Shown: positions 16,873 through 23,893 of the stretch, one piece after another
How the letters are laid out: each line of letters opens with the position of its first letter
Numbering within the stretch: position 1 is the first letter of the stretch
Source: CAVOHU01 sp963843385
Lineage (GTDB): Bacteria; Acidobacteriota; Vicinamibacteria; Vicinamibacterales; JAKQTR01
NCBI GenBank assembly: GCA_963843385.1
Contig: CAWJJY010000005.1
Location: forward strand, 868,001 to 932,000
Direction of reading: 5' to 3'
DNA: 64,000 nt
The notes under the pieces: model-generated
Seen by the model: only the letters and a program-made list of their open reading frames with translations
Told to the model about the DNA's origin: nothing
Database searches by the model: none
Made by a program: the position numbers and the translations under genes

Positions 16873-16978
16873 GACACGCGCCGGGCGGTGGCCATACGCT
16901 GTTCAACAGGCGTCGCAGGTCGGCTCCGGTCCGCAGTGTGGACGCGAAACGAACCTGCACAAGAATTGAGAGACTCAC

Positions 16979-17131
16979 ATGTTGTACACCTTGGCTGTGA
17001 TACTGCTGATCGCATGGTTGCTCGGTGTCGTCGGGACCTACACCCTCGGCGCATTTGTCCACGTGCTGCTGGTTGTCGCGGTCGTGCTGTTCCTGGTTGG
17101 CCTGGTGGGCGGGCGCCGCAGGATGGCGTAG
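16979..17131 (+). CDS. lmo0937-family small membrane protein (50 aa)
   Basis: The ATG at 16979 begins a 50-residue protein with two hydrophobic helices, YTLAVILLIAWLLGVVGTY and HVLLVVAVVLFLVGLVGG, ending in GRRRMA. This matches the lmo0937/DUF5670 plan of short, very hydrophobic proteins found in stress-gene neighbourhoods. It lies 73 bp upstream of zwf on the same strand and downstream of two Crp-like palindromes. GAGAG precedes the ATG. The function is unknown. Confidence 0.75.
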   Translation: MLYTLAVILLIAWLLGVVGTYTLGAFVHVLLVVAVVLFLVGLVGGRRRMA

Positions 17132-17204
17132 CTCAGACAGCTCGGGCCGGCGGCGTACGACGCCCCGGCCCGTGGCCTCGTGGACTTGCGCAGGGCCCGT
17201 CTCC

Positions 17205-18605
17205 ATGCCCGAGCCTCACTCTGACGCGCTGGTGCTGTTTGGCGCGACAGGCGATCTCGCCTACGAGCAGATCTTCCCCGCGCTGCAGGCGATGACCCGC
17301 CGCGGCCATCTGGACGTTCCGGTCATCGGCGTTGCGAAGCCGGACTGGACGGCCGATCAGCTGCGCGCGCGTGCGAGAGAGAGCATCGCCGCGCACGGAG
17401 AGCTCGACGCCGAGGTCTTCGGCAGGTTCGCGGGGCGGCTCTCCTACCTGGCCGGCGACTACCTGGACCCTGGCACCTTCGGAACATTGAGACGGGCGCT
17501 CGGTCCGGCCGAACGGCCGCTGTTCTATCTGGCGATTCCACCCAGTCTGTTCGGCACCGTCGCATCCAGCCTGGCTCGGTCGGGTTCTGCCGCGCACGCC
17601 CGTGTGATCGTGGAAAAGCCATTCGGCCGCGACCTCGCGTCCGCACAGGCCCTCAACTCGACCCTCCACGAGTCGTTTCCCGAGCCAGCCGTCTACCGCA
17701 TCGATCATTTCCTCGGCAAGGAGCCGGTACAGAACCTCCTGTATTTCCGGTTCGCCAACACGTTCCTGGAGCCGATCTGGAACACAGAGCACGTCGAGAG
17801 CGTGCAGATCACGATGGCTGAAGCCTTCGGCGTCCGCGGGCGCGGGCGCTTCTACGAGGAGGTCGGCGCACTTCGGGACGTCTTCCAGAATCACCTGCTG
17901 CAGGTCCTCTCGCTGCTTGGAATGGACCGGCCGGAGACCGGCGACGGCCGTTCGATTGATGCCGCCAAAGTCCAGCTGCTGAAGGCGGTCCGTCCCCTTC
18001 GCGGGATCGACGTGGTCCGGGGGCAGTACCGCGGTTATCGAGCCGAAGAAGGGGTCGAGCCGGATTCACGCGTCGAGACCTACGTCGCCGCGCGGATCGC
18101 CATCGAGAACGACCGATGGACCGGGGTGCCGTTCCTGATCCGCACCGGCAAATGCCTGGCAGCCACCTTCACCGAGGTGCACGTCAGATTCAAGCGGCCG
18201 GCGAACGCGCTCTTTGATTCGACCTCGGCCGGGCACTCCAACGAGATCCGTTTTCGACTGAGCCCGGATGTCTCCATCGCATTGACGGCCAGAATCAAGG
18301 CGCCCGGAGAAGCCATGGTCGGCAAAGACGTTCATCTGGTCGAACACCGCCATCCGGGTGACGAGATGAGTCCGTACGAACGCCTGCTCGGCGATGCGTT
18401 GCGCGGGGACCGAACGCTCTTCGGGAGTGAGGCCGGCGTCGAGGCCGCGTGGCGCATCGTCGATCCCGCCCTGAATCGCGTCGGACCGCCGCATGAGTAC
18501 GATCGGGGAAGCTGGGGGCCCGCCGAGGCCGACCGAATCGCCTCGAGCGCAGGGGGCTGGATCGAGCCTCGTATTGGGACCGAGGGCCTGGACGCGAAGG
18601 CGTGA
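17205..18605 (+). CDS. zwf: Glucose-6-phosphate dehydrogenase
   Basis: This 466-aa protein catalyses the first step of the oxidative pentose phosphate pathway (glucose-6-phosphate plus NAD(P)+ to 6-phosphogluconolactone). It has the Rossmann motif LFGATGDLAYEQIFPAL (11-27), EKPFGRDL (137-144), the substrate motif RIDHFLGKE (165-173) and catalytic QNH (H230). The Rossmann tail is YEQIF instead of the common ARRKL, a variant that might shift cofactor choice. The start at 17205 gives a standard N-terminus. It follows the lmo0937-like gene and precedes a histidine phosphatase, in a block under probable Crp/Fnr control, which fits a stress-linked isozyme supplying NADPH. Confidence 0.92.
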   Translation: MPEPHSDALVLFGATGDLAYEQIFPALQAMTRRGHLDVPVIGVAKPDWTADQLRARARESIAAHGELDAEVFGRFAGRLSYLAGDYLDPGTFGTLRRALGPAERPLFYLAIPPSLFGTVASSLARSGSAAHARVIVEKPFGRDLASAQALNSTLHESFPEPAVYRIDHFLGKEPVQNLLYFRFANTFLEPIWNTEHVESVQITMAEAFGVRGRGRFYEEVGALRDVFQNHLLQVLSLLGMDRPETGDGRSIDAAKVQLLKAVRPLRGIDVVRGQYRGYRAEEGVEPDSRVETYVAARIAIENDRWTGVPFLIRTGKCLAATFTEVHVRFKRPANALFDSTSAGHSNEIRFRLSPDVSIALTARIKAPGEAMVGKDVHLVEHRHPGDEMSPYERLLGDALRGDRTLFGSEAGVEAAWRIVDPALNRVGPPHEYDRGSWGPAEADRIASSAGGWIEPRIGTEGLDAKA

Positions 18606-18674
18606 AGCCCCCCATGGCCGCACACCCTCGCCACCTTGCGAGGCCGTTGCGTGGTGAAAGGCTGGAGTGCGCCC

Positions 18675-19295
18675 ATGGACTCGCAGGTGTTTCTCGTCCG
18701 TCACGGTGAAACGGCCTGGTCGCTCAGCAGCCAGCACACCGGTCGCACGGATCTGGCGCTCACCGAACGCGGTGAGCAGAGGGCCCGTCGGCTGGGATCA
18801 ATTCTGCAGGGGATTCCGTTTGCGCTCGTTCTGGTGAGCCCGCTTCTGCGCGCTCGCAGAACGTGCGAACTGGCTGGGTTCGGTGAGGTGGCTCGCGTCG
18901 AGCCGAATCTCAGCGAGTGGGATTACGGCGACTTCGAAGGCCGGACCACTGCGGAGATTCGCACCGAACGTCCCGACTGGAACGTGTTTCTGGATGGTTG
19001 TCCGGGAGGGGAATCGCCGGAACAGGTGTCCGGACGAGCGGACCAGGTCATTGCTGATCTGCGTCGAGCCAGGGGGCCAGTTGCCATTTTCTCGCACGGG
19101 CATTTTCTGAGCGCGCTCGCGGCGCGCTGGATCGGCCTGCCAGTGAGGGAAGGCCAGCATCTGGTCCTCGACACCGCATCGGTGAGCATCCTCGACCACA
19201 ACCATCACAACGCGGAGGCGCCAGCCATCTCTCTGTGGAATGCCGTCTCGAATGATGTCTTCGACCTGACGCCCCACCAGCCTCGGTCGTCGTGA
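18675..19295 (+). CDS. Histidine phosphatase family protein (phosphoglycerate mutase-like)
   Basis: From the ATG at 18675 the protein has 206 residues and the RHG signature FLVRHGETAWS (H9 is the phospho-acceptor), an acidic EWDYGDFEG segment and the second catalytic histidine in IFSHGHFLSALAARW. It belongs to the small cofactor-independent acid phosphatase/sugar phosphatase side of the family rather than true glycolytic mutase, because the substrate loops are short. It begins 69 bp after zwf on the same strand, so a role in sugar-phosphate metabolism is likely. The substrate is unknown. A perfect stem-loop ends the unit at 19318-19343. Confidence 0.85.
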   Translation: MDSQVFLVRHGETAWSLSSQHTGRTDLALTERGEQRARRLGSILQGIPFALVLVSPLLRARRTCELAGFGEVARVEPNLSEWDYGDFEGRTTAEIRTERPDWNVFLDGCPGGESPEQVSGRADQVIADLRRARGPVAIFSHGHFLSALAARWIGLPVREGQHLVLDTASVSILDHNHHNAEAPAISLWNAVSNDVFDLTPHQPRSS

Positions 19296-19317
19296 CCCCC
19301 CGGGGTGCAATCACTTC

Positions 19318-19343
19318 GGGAGTGACCGCCCCCGGTCACTCCC
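19318..19343. terminator. Perfect 10-bp stem-loop (GGGAGTGACC / GGTCACTCCC)
   Basis: The loop is 6 nt. It lies between the convergent phosphatase gene (ends 19295) and the minus-strand gene (ends 19560), so it can serve both. No T tract is present. The rest of the 264-bp gap shows nothing. Confidence 0.6.
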
Positions 19344-19559
19344 GACTCATCGCTGGCTGGGTTTGCCAACCGTCGCGTCGCCTGGCGAGATTGACACGCC
19401 AGCAATCCGTCACGCCGAGCGGTGTCCAGCCGTGAGCCTCTTGCCCGCACCATTCGCAAACGCTGTGCGTAAGCTCATGGTGCGCCGGCGGCATGCGGGT
19501 TTCTCACGCCGCCGACTTTCGACACCGCGCAACGCGCGATGCTCAAGACGTCGCCCGGG

Positions 19560-19922
19560 CTACCGAAGCGACTGCAGGTTGAGGATCACTGACAGCACGC
19601 CGCCCAGGACGGCGTATCGTCCGGTCGCATACACGCCGTACCTGTGACGCCCGTAGTGACCGTCTTCATACCCGCGGCGGAAGCCCTCGCGGAAGTAGTA
19701 GTTGTAGTGGGTCCGCTCGATGTAGAAGCCGCGATACCCGTAGATCCCGTCCTGATAGGCGTACGCGTCCCGGTAGTTGAATGGCCCGTGATCCAGCCGG
19801 TCCGCCCGTCCAGCCTGGAAGCCTTCCTCATACCCGTAGTTCACGGACTGGCGGAGCACGACGGCGCCGTACGCCGCGCTCGAACCCGTTTCCGGAGAGC
19901 GGAGCCGTAGTCGGGCGGGCAC
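19560..19922 (-). CDS. Tyr/Gly/Arg-rich surface-type protein (about 120 aa), start uncertain
   Basis: The last 100 residues are rich in Tyr, Gly, Arg and Asp: NYGYEEGFQAGRADRLDHG, YRDAYAYQDGIYGYRGFY, HYNYYFREGFRRGYEDGHYG, then a short hydrophobic end (YAVLGGVLSVILNLQSL). The repeated 'YxxGFxxGxxD/E' units recall secreted proteins common in soil bacteria. No convincing signal peptide is in frame. GTG at 19922 is a possible start, and a Crp-like palindrome lies 19 bp upstream of it. The N-terminus may be damaged or frame-shifted. The frame stays open far upstream but then overlaps the BON gene, so a longer version is unlikely. Confidence 0.45.
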   Translation of the reverse strand: MPARLRLRSPETGSSAAYGAVVLRQSVNYGYEEGFQAGRADRLDHGPFNYRDAYAYQDGIYGYRGFYIERTHYNYYFREGFRRGYEDGHYGRHRYGVYATGRYAVLGGVLSVILNLQSLR

Positions 19923-19940
19923 GCTCCAGAACGAGTCAGG

Positions 19941-19956
19941 TGTGCAAAGCGGGACA
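19941..19956. promoter_or_regulatory. Crp-like palindrome 9: TGTGCA-AAGC-GGGACA
   Basis: This copy lies between the Tyr/Gly-rich gene (-) and the BON-domain gene (+, start 20108) and could control the BON-YtxH-small protein string. Confidence 0.55.
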
Positions 19957-20107
19957 GCGCTGGCAGATGCTGATGCGCGACACTGCAGGTGCCCGACGAC
20001 GCGAGCATGGCCAATCACCCAGGGCACCGTCCCTTCCCGGGGCGGGCGGTCCACCTCGGCCTGACTGCGAAGCGATGGTCTTCGGAGGGCGCGAACGAAG
20101 GTGCAGC

Positions 20108-20530
20108 ATGAGAAGCCTGTTTCGGGTGGTGTTGGTCCTCGCAGTGGTCGCCTTGGGCGCGTACCTGCTGGGGTTCTGGTCTCCCGCTGATCTGATGGAA
20201 CGCTGGGGCGCCGCCAGGCCGACAACGGTCGCGGTCGATACCGGATCCGCACGCAGCCGCCTGGACCAGATCGGCGAGCGGGCCGGAAACGCCGCGCTGA
20301 AGGTCGACGCCTTCGTGTCGGATGCCGAAATGAGCGGGAAGATCAAGTCGAAGATGGCCCTGGACGAGGTCGTCAGCGCGCGCACCATCGGGGTCTCGAC
20401 GACCTCCGGTGTCGTTACCCTGGCGGGCACGGTCCGGTCGCTCGCCGAGCGTGACAAGGCCGTGGGGCTCGCGCGTGACACCAAGGGCGTCACGCGCGTG
20501 GTGGACCACCTGCTCGTGCTGCTGCCCTGA
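20108..20530 (+). CDS. Membrane-anchored BON-domain protein
   Basis: This 140-aa protein has one N-terminal TM helix (about 6-24, VVLVLAVVALGAYLLGFW) and a C-terminal BON domain: DAEMSGKIKSKMALDEVV, ARTIGVSTTSGVVTLAGTV and ERDKAVGLARDTKGVTRVV. BON domains bind phospholipid or periplasmic surfaces and occur in osmotic-shock proteins such as OsmY. Here a single anchored copy would sit in the periplasm. It is the first of a string of small plus-strand genes (YtxH, DUF3309-like, coiled-coil, TM) that looks like one stress operon. Confidence 0.82.
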   Translation: MRSLFRVVLVLAVVALGAYLLGFWSPADLMERWGAARPTTVAVDTGSARSRLDQIGERAGNAALKVDAFVSDAEMSGKIKSKMALDEVVSARTIGVSTTSGVVTLAGTVRSLAERDKAVGLARDTKGVTRVVDHLLVLLP

Positions 20531-20596
20531 CTCGATGCACACATCCACAGGTATTCGGCGTTCAGGCTTCAGTGTGAACGCACGGGAGACCCAGAC

Positions 20597-20941
20597 ATGA
20601 ACGAACAAGCCACTCGGACATCTGACTATCGTTTCCTGACGGGGCTCGTGATGGGCAGCGCCGTCGGCGCAGGACTGGCGATGCTGCTGGCTCCACGGAC
20701 GGGCGCCGAGATCAGGGCCCGGGCCGTCGACACGGCGAAGAACCTTGGCAACGCGGTCTCCGGGCGGTATCAGGACGCAAAGCTCCGCGTCGCCGACGCG
20801 GTCGACGGGCTCGCCCGCAAAGGACAGAAGGTCCGCGACGAGGTGTGCGACACCGTCGCGCGCGGCGCGCAGGACGTCGAACGCGGCGCGCGGGATGTCG
20901 AGCGGTACGCGATCGACGCCAAGACACACAAGGTCGTCTAG
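20597..20941 (+). CDS. YtxH-domain protein
   Basis: This 114-aa protein has the YtxH signature: a TM segment FLTGLVMGSAVGAGLAMLLA immediately followed by PRTGAEIRARAVDTAK, then a long charged amphipathic helix (about 45-110) rich in Ala, Arg, Asp and Val. YtxH proteins are general-stress-associated and membrane-anchored; their biochemical role is unknown. It lies 66 bp downstream of the BON gene and is followed by a stem-loop at 20952-20979. Confidence 0.82.
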   Translation: MNEQATRTSDYRFLTGLVMGSAVGAGLAMLLAPRTGAEIRARAVDTAKNLGNAVSGRYQDAKLRVADAVDGLARKGQKVRDEVCDTVARGAQDVERGARDVERYAIDAKTHKVV

Positions 20942-20951
20942 GTGATGCCAC

Positions 20952-20979
20952 AGCGCGGCCGGCCATCGCTGGCCGCGCT
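20952..20979. terminator. Stem-loop AGCGCGGCC / GGCCGCGCT
   Basis: A perfect 9-bp GC-rich stem with a 10-nt loop lies 10 bp after the YtxH stop. Without a T tract it may attenuate rather than end transcription into the DUF3309-like gene. Confidence 0.5.
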
Positions 20980-21064
20980 CCAATCGCTCTCGGTCGAACA
21001 TGCGGCGCCTCGCGCCGGACGAACACGTGCAGACGCATGGAAACTGTGACGGAGGAGAAGATCG

Positions 21065-21217
21065 ATGCTCACCATTCTGATAGTGCTTGCGGTGCTGATC
21101 ATGCTGGGAGCTCTGCCCACGTGGCGGCACAGCCGGGATTGGGGATACTACCCGAGCGGCGGCATGGGGCTCGTGCTGCTGGTCCTGGTGGTCCTGCTCC
21201 TGACGGGGCGGCTGTGA
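21065..21217 (+). CDS. DUF3309-like small membrane protein (50 aa)
   Basis: The ATG at 21065 follows a strong GGAGGAG ribosome site (21051-21057). The product has two hydrophobic segments, ILIVLAVLIMLGALP and GMGLVLLVLVVLLLTGRL, joined by TWRHSRDWGYYPSGG. The W.YYPSGG motif between helices is the hallmark of DUF3309. Proteins of this family are tiny, common in soil bacteria and of unknown role. It is part of the BON-YtxH string. Confidence 0.8.
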   Translation: MLTILIVLAVLIMLGALPTWRHSRDWGYYPSGGMGLVLLVLVVLLLTGRL

Positions 21218-21305
21218 CGCTTGCGCCAGGCAAGGACGGGTTGGCGTCAGCTGCGTGTATGGCTGGCCCGACCCTCCGCACGCCGACGACGACGTCTCAC
21301 GACGG

Positions 21306-21731
21306 ATGGGCGTGATGACGACGCGCGTCGGCGTGTGCGTGGCACTGCTGGTGGCTCTGCTCGGGGGATGGCTCTGGGGCGCCGCCGGCAAGCGGGAACT
21401 CGATCGTGCGCTCCTGGCGGCCAGGGCGCAAAACGACCTGCTCGAGGCGCGCGTCTCGCTCCTGGGCGCCCGCGTGAGCCTCTACGACGGAGACCTTCGC
21501 GAAGTGCATTGGCAGCTGGAGAACGCCCGATCGATGGTCGGGCGCGCCGGTGCACGGATCGGCACTCCCGGTCCGCTCCCTGAGTGGCGTGGGCGTGGAC
21601 CGGATCTTGGGGATTTCAGCGCCGAGATCGACGAAGCGCAGCGGCTGGCCGCGAGCCTTAACCTCGACGTGGGCACAGCCACCCGTCCCCATGTTCCGGC
21701 CAGGTCGGCACGAATCGACGGCACGCGCTGA
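21306..21731 (+). CDS. Membrane-anchored helical protein (141 aa), paralogue of 9681-10115
   Basis: A TM helix (about residues 7-27, VGVCVALLVALLGGWLWGAA) precedes a long charged helix (KRELDRALLAARAQNDLLEA, then RVSLLGARVSLYDGDLREVH). The C-terminal part is polar, with DFSAEIDEAQRLAASLNLDV. This layout mirrors the 144-aa protein at 9681-10115. A second in-frame ATG at 21315 is equally possible as a start. No named family is recognised. It lies 88 bp after the DUF3309-like gene. Confidence 0.6.
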   Translation: MGVMTTRVGVCVALLVALLGGWLWGAAGKRELDRALLAARAQNDLLEARVSLLGARVSLYDGDLREVHWQLENARSMVGRAGARIGTPGPLPEWRGRGPDLGDFSAEIDEAQRLAASLNLDVGTATRPHVPARSARIDGTR

Positions 21732-21876
21732 GCCGAACCAGCCCGCCACACGCGACCCCCTCCGGGTCGGCGAAGCCATCCTCTTCGCCCTGGCGGTTCC
21801 TGTCGCCATTCTGGCGGTGGGCCTTCCAATCGCGTTCGTCGTGTGGCTGGTGCTGAAAGGCGCCCAGGCGGTCTGA
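21691..21876 (+). CDS. Small single-TM protein (61 aa), overlaps previous gene
   Basis: The frame overlaps the end of the preceding gene by 41 bp. A polar N-terminus (FRPGRHESTARAEPNQPATR) leads to a very hydrophobic helix, AILFALAVPVAILAVGLPIA, followed by FVVWLVLKG. No clear ribosome site marks the ATG at 21691, so the start is uncertain. The strong hydrophobic segment and the neighbourhood of tiny membrane proteins support it, but it may be a chance frame. Confidence 0.4.
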   Translation: MFRPGRHESTARAEPNQPATRDPLRVGEAILFALAVPVAILAVGLPIAFVVWLVLKGAQAV

Positions 21877-21924
21877 CGCGGGTTCCTCGAGATCGTGCCG
21901 ACGGAAGGCTGATTCGACGGCGGG

Positions 21925-22599
21925 TCAGTCGTGCAGCACCACGTTCAACAGGGACTTGTTGATCTTGAGGCTGCCGTTGTCCTCGATGAAGCCGAGCTTC
22001 TTGAACTTGTTCATGAAGAAACCCACGCGAGCGCGCGTCGTCCCGACCATGTCGGCCAGCGCCGCCTGCGAAATCCTGGGCAGGACTCGCCGCGGCTTGC
22101 CGCGCGTGCCGTAGCGGGCGAGCAGTAGAAGCGCGCGGGCGAGTCGTTTCTCGCTGGAGTTGAAGAGCTGAACGAGCAGGTCTTCCTCGATGCGGGTGTT
22201 CCTGCTCAGCATGTACGCGATGAAGCGGTCCGACAGCGCGTGCTCGGCGTGGAGCGCCCGAATCATCTCATCCTTCCCGATCACGAGTGCCGTCGTTGGA
22301 GTCAGCGCCGTCGCGGTGGCCGTTCGGACGGACTGCCCTGCCAGGCCTCCTTCGCCGCAGAAGTCGCCTGGTCCGAGGACCGCGACGATCGCTTCCCGGC
22401 CGGCCGCGGAAAGGGCCGAAAGCTTCACGCCGCCCGTCTGAATGTAGAGCACGCTGTCGCCCGCCTCCCCCTGCGAGAAGATCGTCTCGGCTCGCCCGAA
22501 CGCCATGACCTTTCTCGCCTCGCCAGCCGAGTCGAGGAACGCCTGCGCATCGAAGACGGGGCTGTTCCTGGTGCTCCTGATCTTGCTCTTGGATCTCAC
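21925..22599 (-). CDS. Crp/Fnr family transcriptional regulator (copy 1)
   Basis: This 224-aa protein has an N-terminal cyclic-nucleotide-binding-type beta-roll (GDSVLYIQTGGVKLSALSAA; VLGPGDFCGEGGLAGQSVR), a dimerisation helix and a C-terminal winged HTH. The recognition helix reads VGTTRARVGFFMNKFKKLGF. Compared with Crp (RETVGR), the DNA-reading Glu is Ala. GTG at 22599 is preferred over an upstream ATG because the extra residues (QICTARPNTACDD) do not fit the family. A Crp-like palindrome covers 22633-22648, 34 bp upstream of this start, which suggests autoregulation. The ligand is unknown; the Fnr iron-sulphur cysteines are absent. Confidence 0.88.
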   Translation of the reverse strand: MRSKSKIRSTRNSPVFDAQAFLDSAGEARKVMAFGRAETIFSQGEAGDSVLYIQTGGVKLSALSAAGREAIVAVLGPGDFCGEGGLAGQSVRTATATALTPTTALVIGKDEMIRALHAEHALSDRFIAYMLSRNTRIEEDLLVQLFNSSEKRLARALLLLARYGTRGKPRRVLPRISQAALADMVGTTRARVGFFMNKFKKLGFIEDNGSLKINKSLLNVVLHD

Positions 22600-22632
22600 G
22601 ACCCCATCATCACACGCGGTATTGGGGCGCGC

Positions 22633-22648
22633 TGTACAGATTTGCACA
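22633..22648. promoter_or_regulatory. Crp-like palindrome 10: TGTACA-GATT-TGCACA
   Basis: This near-perfect copy (TGTACA versus TGTGCA on the other strand) lies directly upstream of the first Crp/Fnr gene. A weaker overlapping copy, TTTGCA-CACC-CGCACA, follows at 22641-22656. Confidence 0.65.
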
Positions 22649-22736
22649 CCCGCACAGACGCGCCAATTTAGATGGGGTCGCTGCGCGCTGGCCGGATGAC
22701 GTGCGTCCGAGGCGGTCTGCCGATGGGTGGGGCGCG

Positions 22737-23516
22737 TCAGTCGTGCAGCACGATGCTCAGCAGCGAGTCGTTGACCTTGAGGCCGCCGTTGTATTCGATG
22801 AACCCGAGCTTCCTGAACTTGTTCATGAAGAAGTTCACGCGCGAGCGGGTCGTGCCGACCATTTCCGCGAGCAGCTCTTGCGAGAGCTTCGGCAGGACGT
22901 GATGCGGTGCGCTCTGCTTGCCGTAGCGGGCGAGAAGAAGCAGGGTGCGGGCCAGCCGTTTTTCGCTGGAATTGAACAGCTGGTCCACCAGATCGGCTTC
23001 GATGCGGATATTTCGCGCCAGAACGTGGGCGAGGAACCGATCCGAGAGGGCGTTCTGCTCGTGAAGCAGCCGGATCATCTTCTCTTTCTCGACGACGAGG
23101 AGCACGGTGGCGCTGGTGGCCGATGCGGTCGCCATGCGCAGCGGCTGTCCCGCCAGGGCCCCCTCGCCAAAGAAGTCGCCCGGCCCGAGCATCGCCACGA
23201 CCGCTTCCTTGCCCGCGTGGGAGAGCACCCGGAGCGTCACGCCGCCCTTCCGAACGTAGAGAACGGTGTTGCAGAGGTCTCCCTGCTCGTAGATGACGTC
23301 TCCGGTGCGATGCTCGACGACCGTTCCGGCCACACCGCTCGACTCGAGGAACGCCTGGAGGTCGAATGTCTGGCCTTTCGGAGGATTCACACGCTGCCCG
23401 GGTCTGGCCACATCACGTTCCAAGGACGGTCTCTGGGCCCGCGTTCCCTTGACGTTCCGAGTGACGCCCACGACTGAGGCGGCGGCAGCCGATCCACTCA
23501 TGTTTCTCGTAGGCAT
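22737..23516 (-). CDS. Crp/Fnr family transcriptional regulator (copy 2)
   Basis: This 259-aa protein is clearly paralogous to the copy just downstream. The start at 23516 has AGGAGG 6 nt upstream. A longer N-terminus (about 45 residues, low complexity) precedes the cNMP-type domain (GDLCNTVLYVRKGGVTLRVL; LGPGDFFGEGALAGQPLRMA). The recognition helix is VGTTRSRVNFFMNKFRKLGF, so the Glu of Crp is Ser here. The two genes are 137 bp apart on the same strand. The near-identical helices predict overlapping DNA targets, while the divergent sensor halves suggest different signals. Confidence 0.88.
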   Translation of the reverse strand: MPTRNMSGSAAAASVVGVTRNVKGTRAQRPSLERDVARPGQRVNPPKGQTFDLQAFLESSGVAGTVVEHRTGDVIYEQGDLCNTVLYVRKGGVTLRVLSHAGKEAVVAMLGPGDFFGEGALAGQPLRMATASATSATVLLVVEKEKMIRLLHEQNALSDRFLAHVLARNIRIEADLVDQLFNSSEKRLARTLLLLARYGKQSAPHHVLPKLSQELLAEMVGTTRSRVNFFMNKFRKLGFIEYNGGLKVNDSLLSIVLHD

Positions 23517-23754
23517 CGTCAGCCTCCTGGCGCAGGAACTGCCCCGAGCAGGCCCTCGCGCCTCGTTTCGCGAGCGTGGCCCGCCTCGGGACCGTGCCAA
23601 AATCGCCGCTATTTTATCACGCGCGTCTTGAGCCCGAGCGCGCCAATGCGCGGCGGCGCCCCGAGCCGCGGCGGGCCCTCCGCAGCTGGAGCACGCGGCA
23701 CGTCCAAGGGCCCAGACGCTGGCGACGTCGCCCGACAAATCCCGTAACGTCAAC

Positions 23755-23770
23755 TGTTCCAAAGAGAACA
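23755..23770. promoter_or_regulatory. Crp-like palindrome 11: TGTTCC-AAAG-AGAACA
   Basis: This copy lies in the 377-bp divergent gap between Crp/Fnr copy 2 (start 23516) and the DUF3943 gene (start 23894), 124 bp before the latter. I see no other feature in the gap. Confidence 0.6.
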
Positions 23771-23893
23771 GACGCGCGGGCCGTGCGGCTCCTACGATCG
23801 CTCTTGCGGTGTAATCCGCGCGTCAACAGGGTATTGCAGACCCGGGCTGGGACGGGTTCGTGCCGAGCGGCAGCTTCTGTCGGGAGAACCACA

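Noticed and set aside
20559..20581. GTTCA-N10-TGAAC inverted repeat before the YtxH gene
   Set aside because: The arm spacing differs from the 16-bp operator (10 instead of 4 between TTCA-type arms), so it was not counted as a regulon site.
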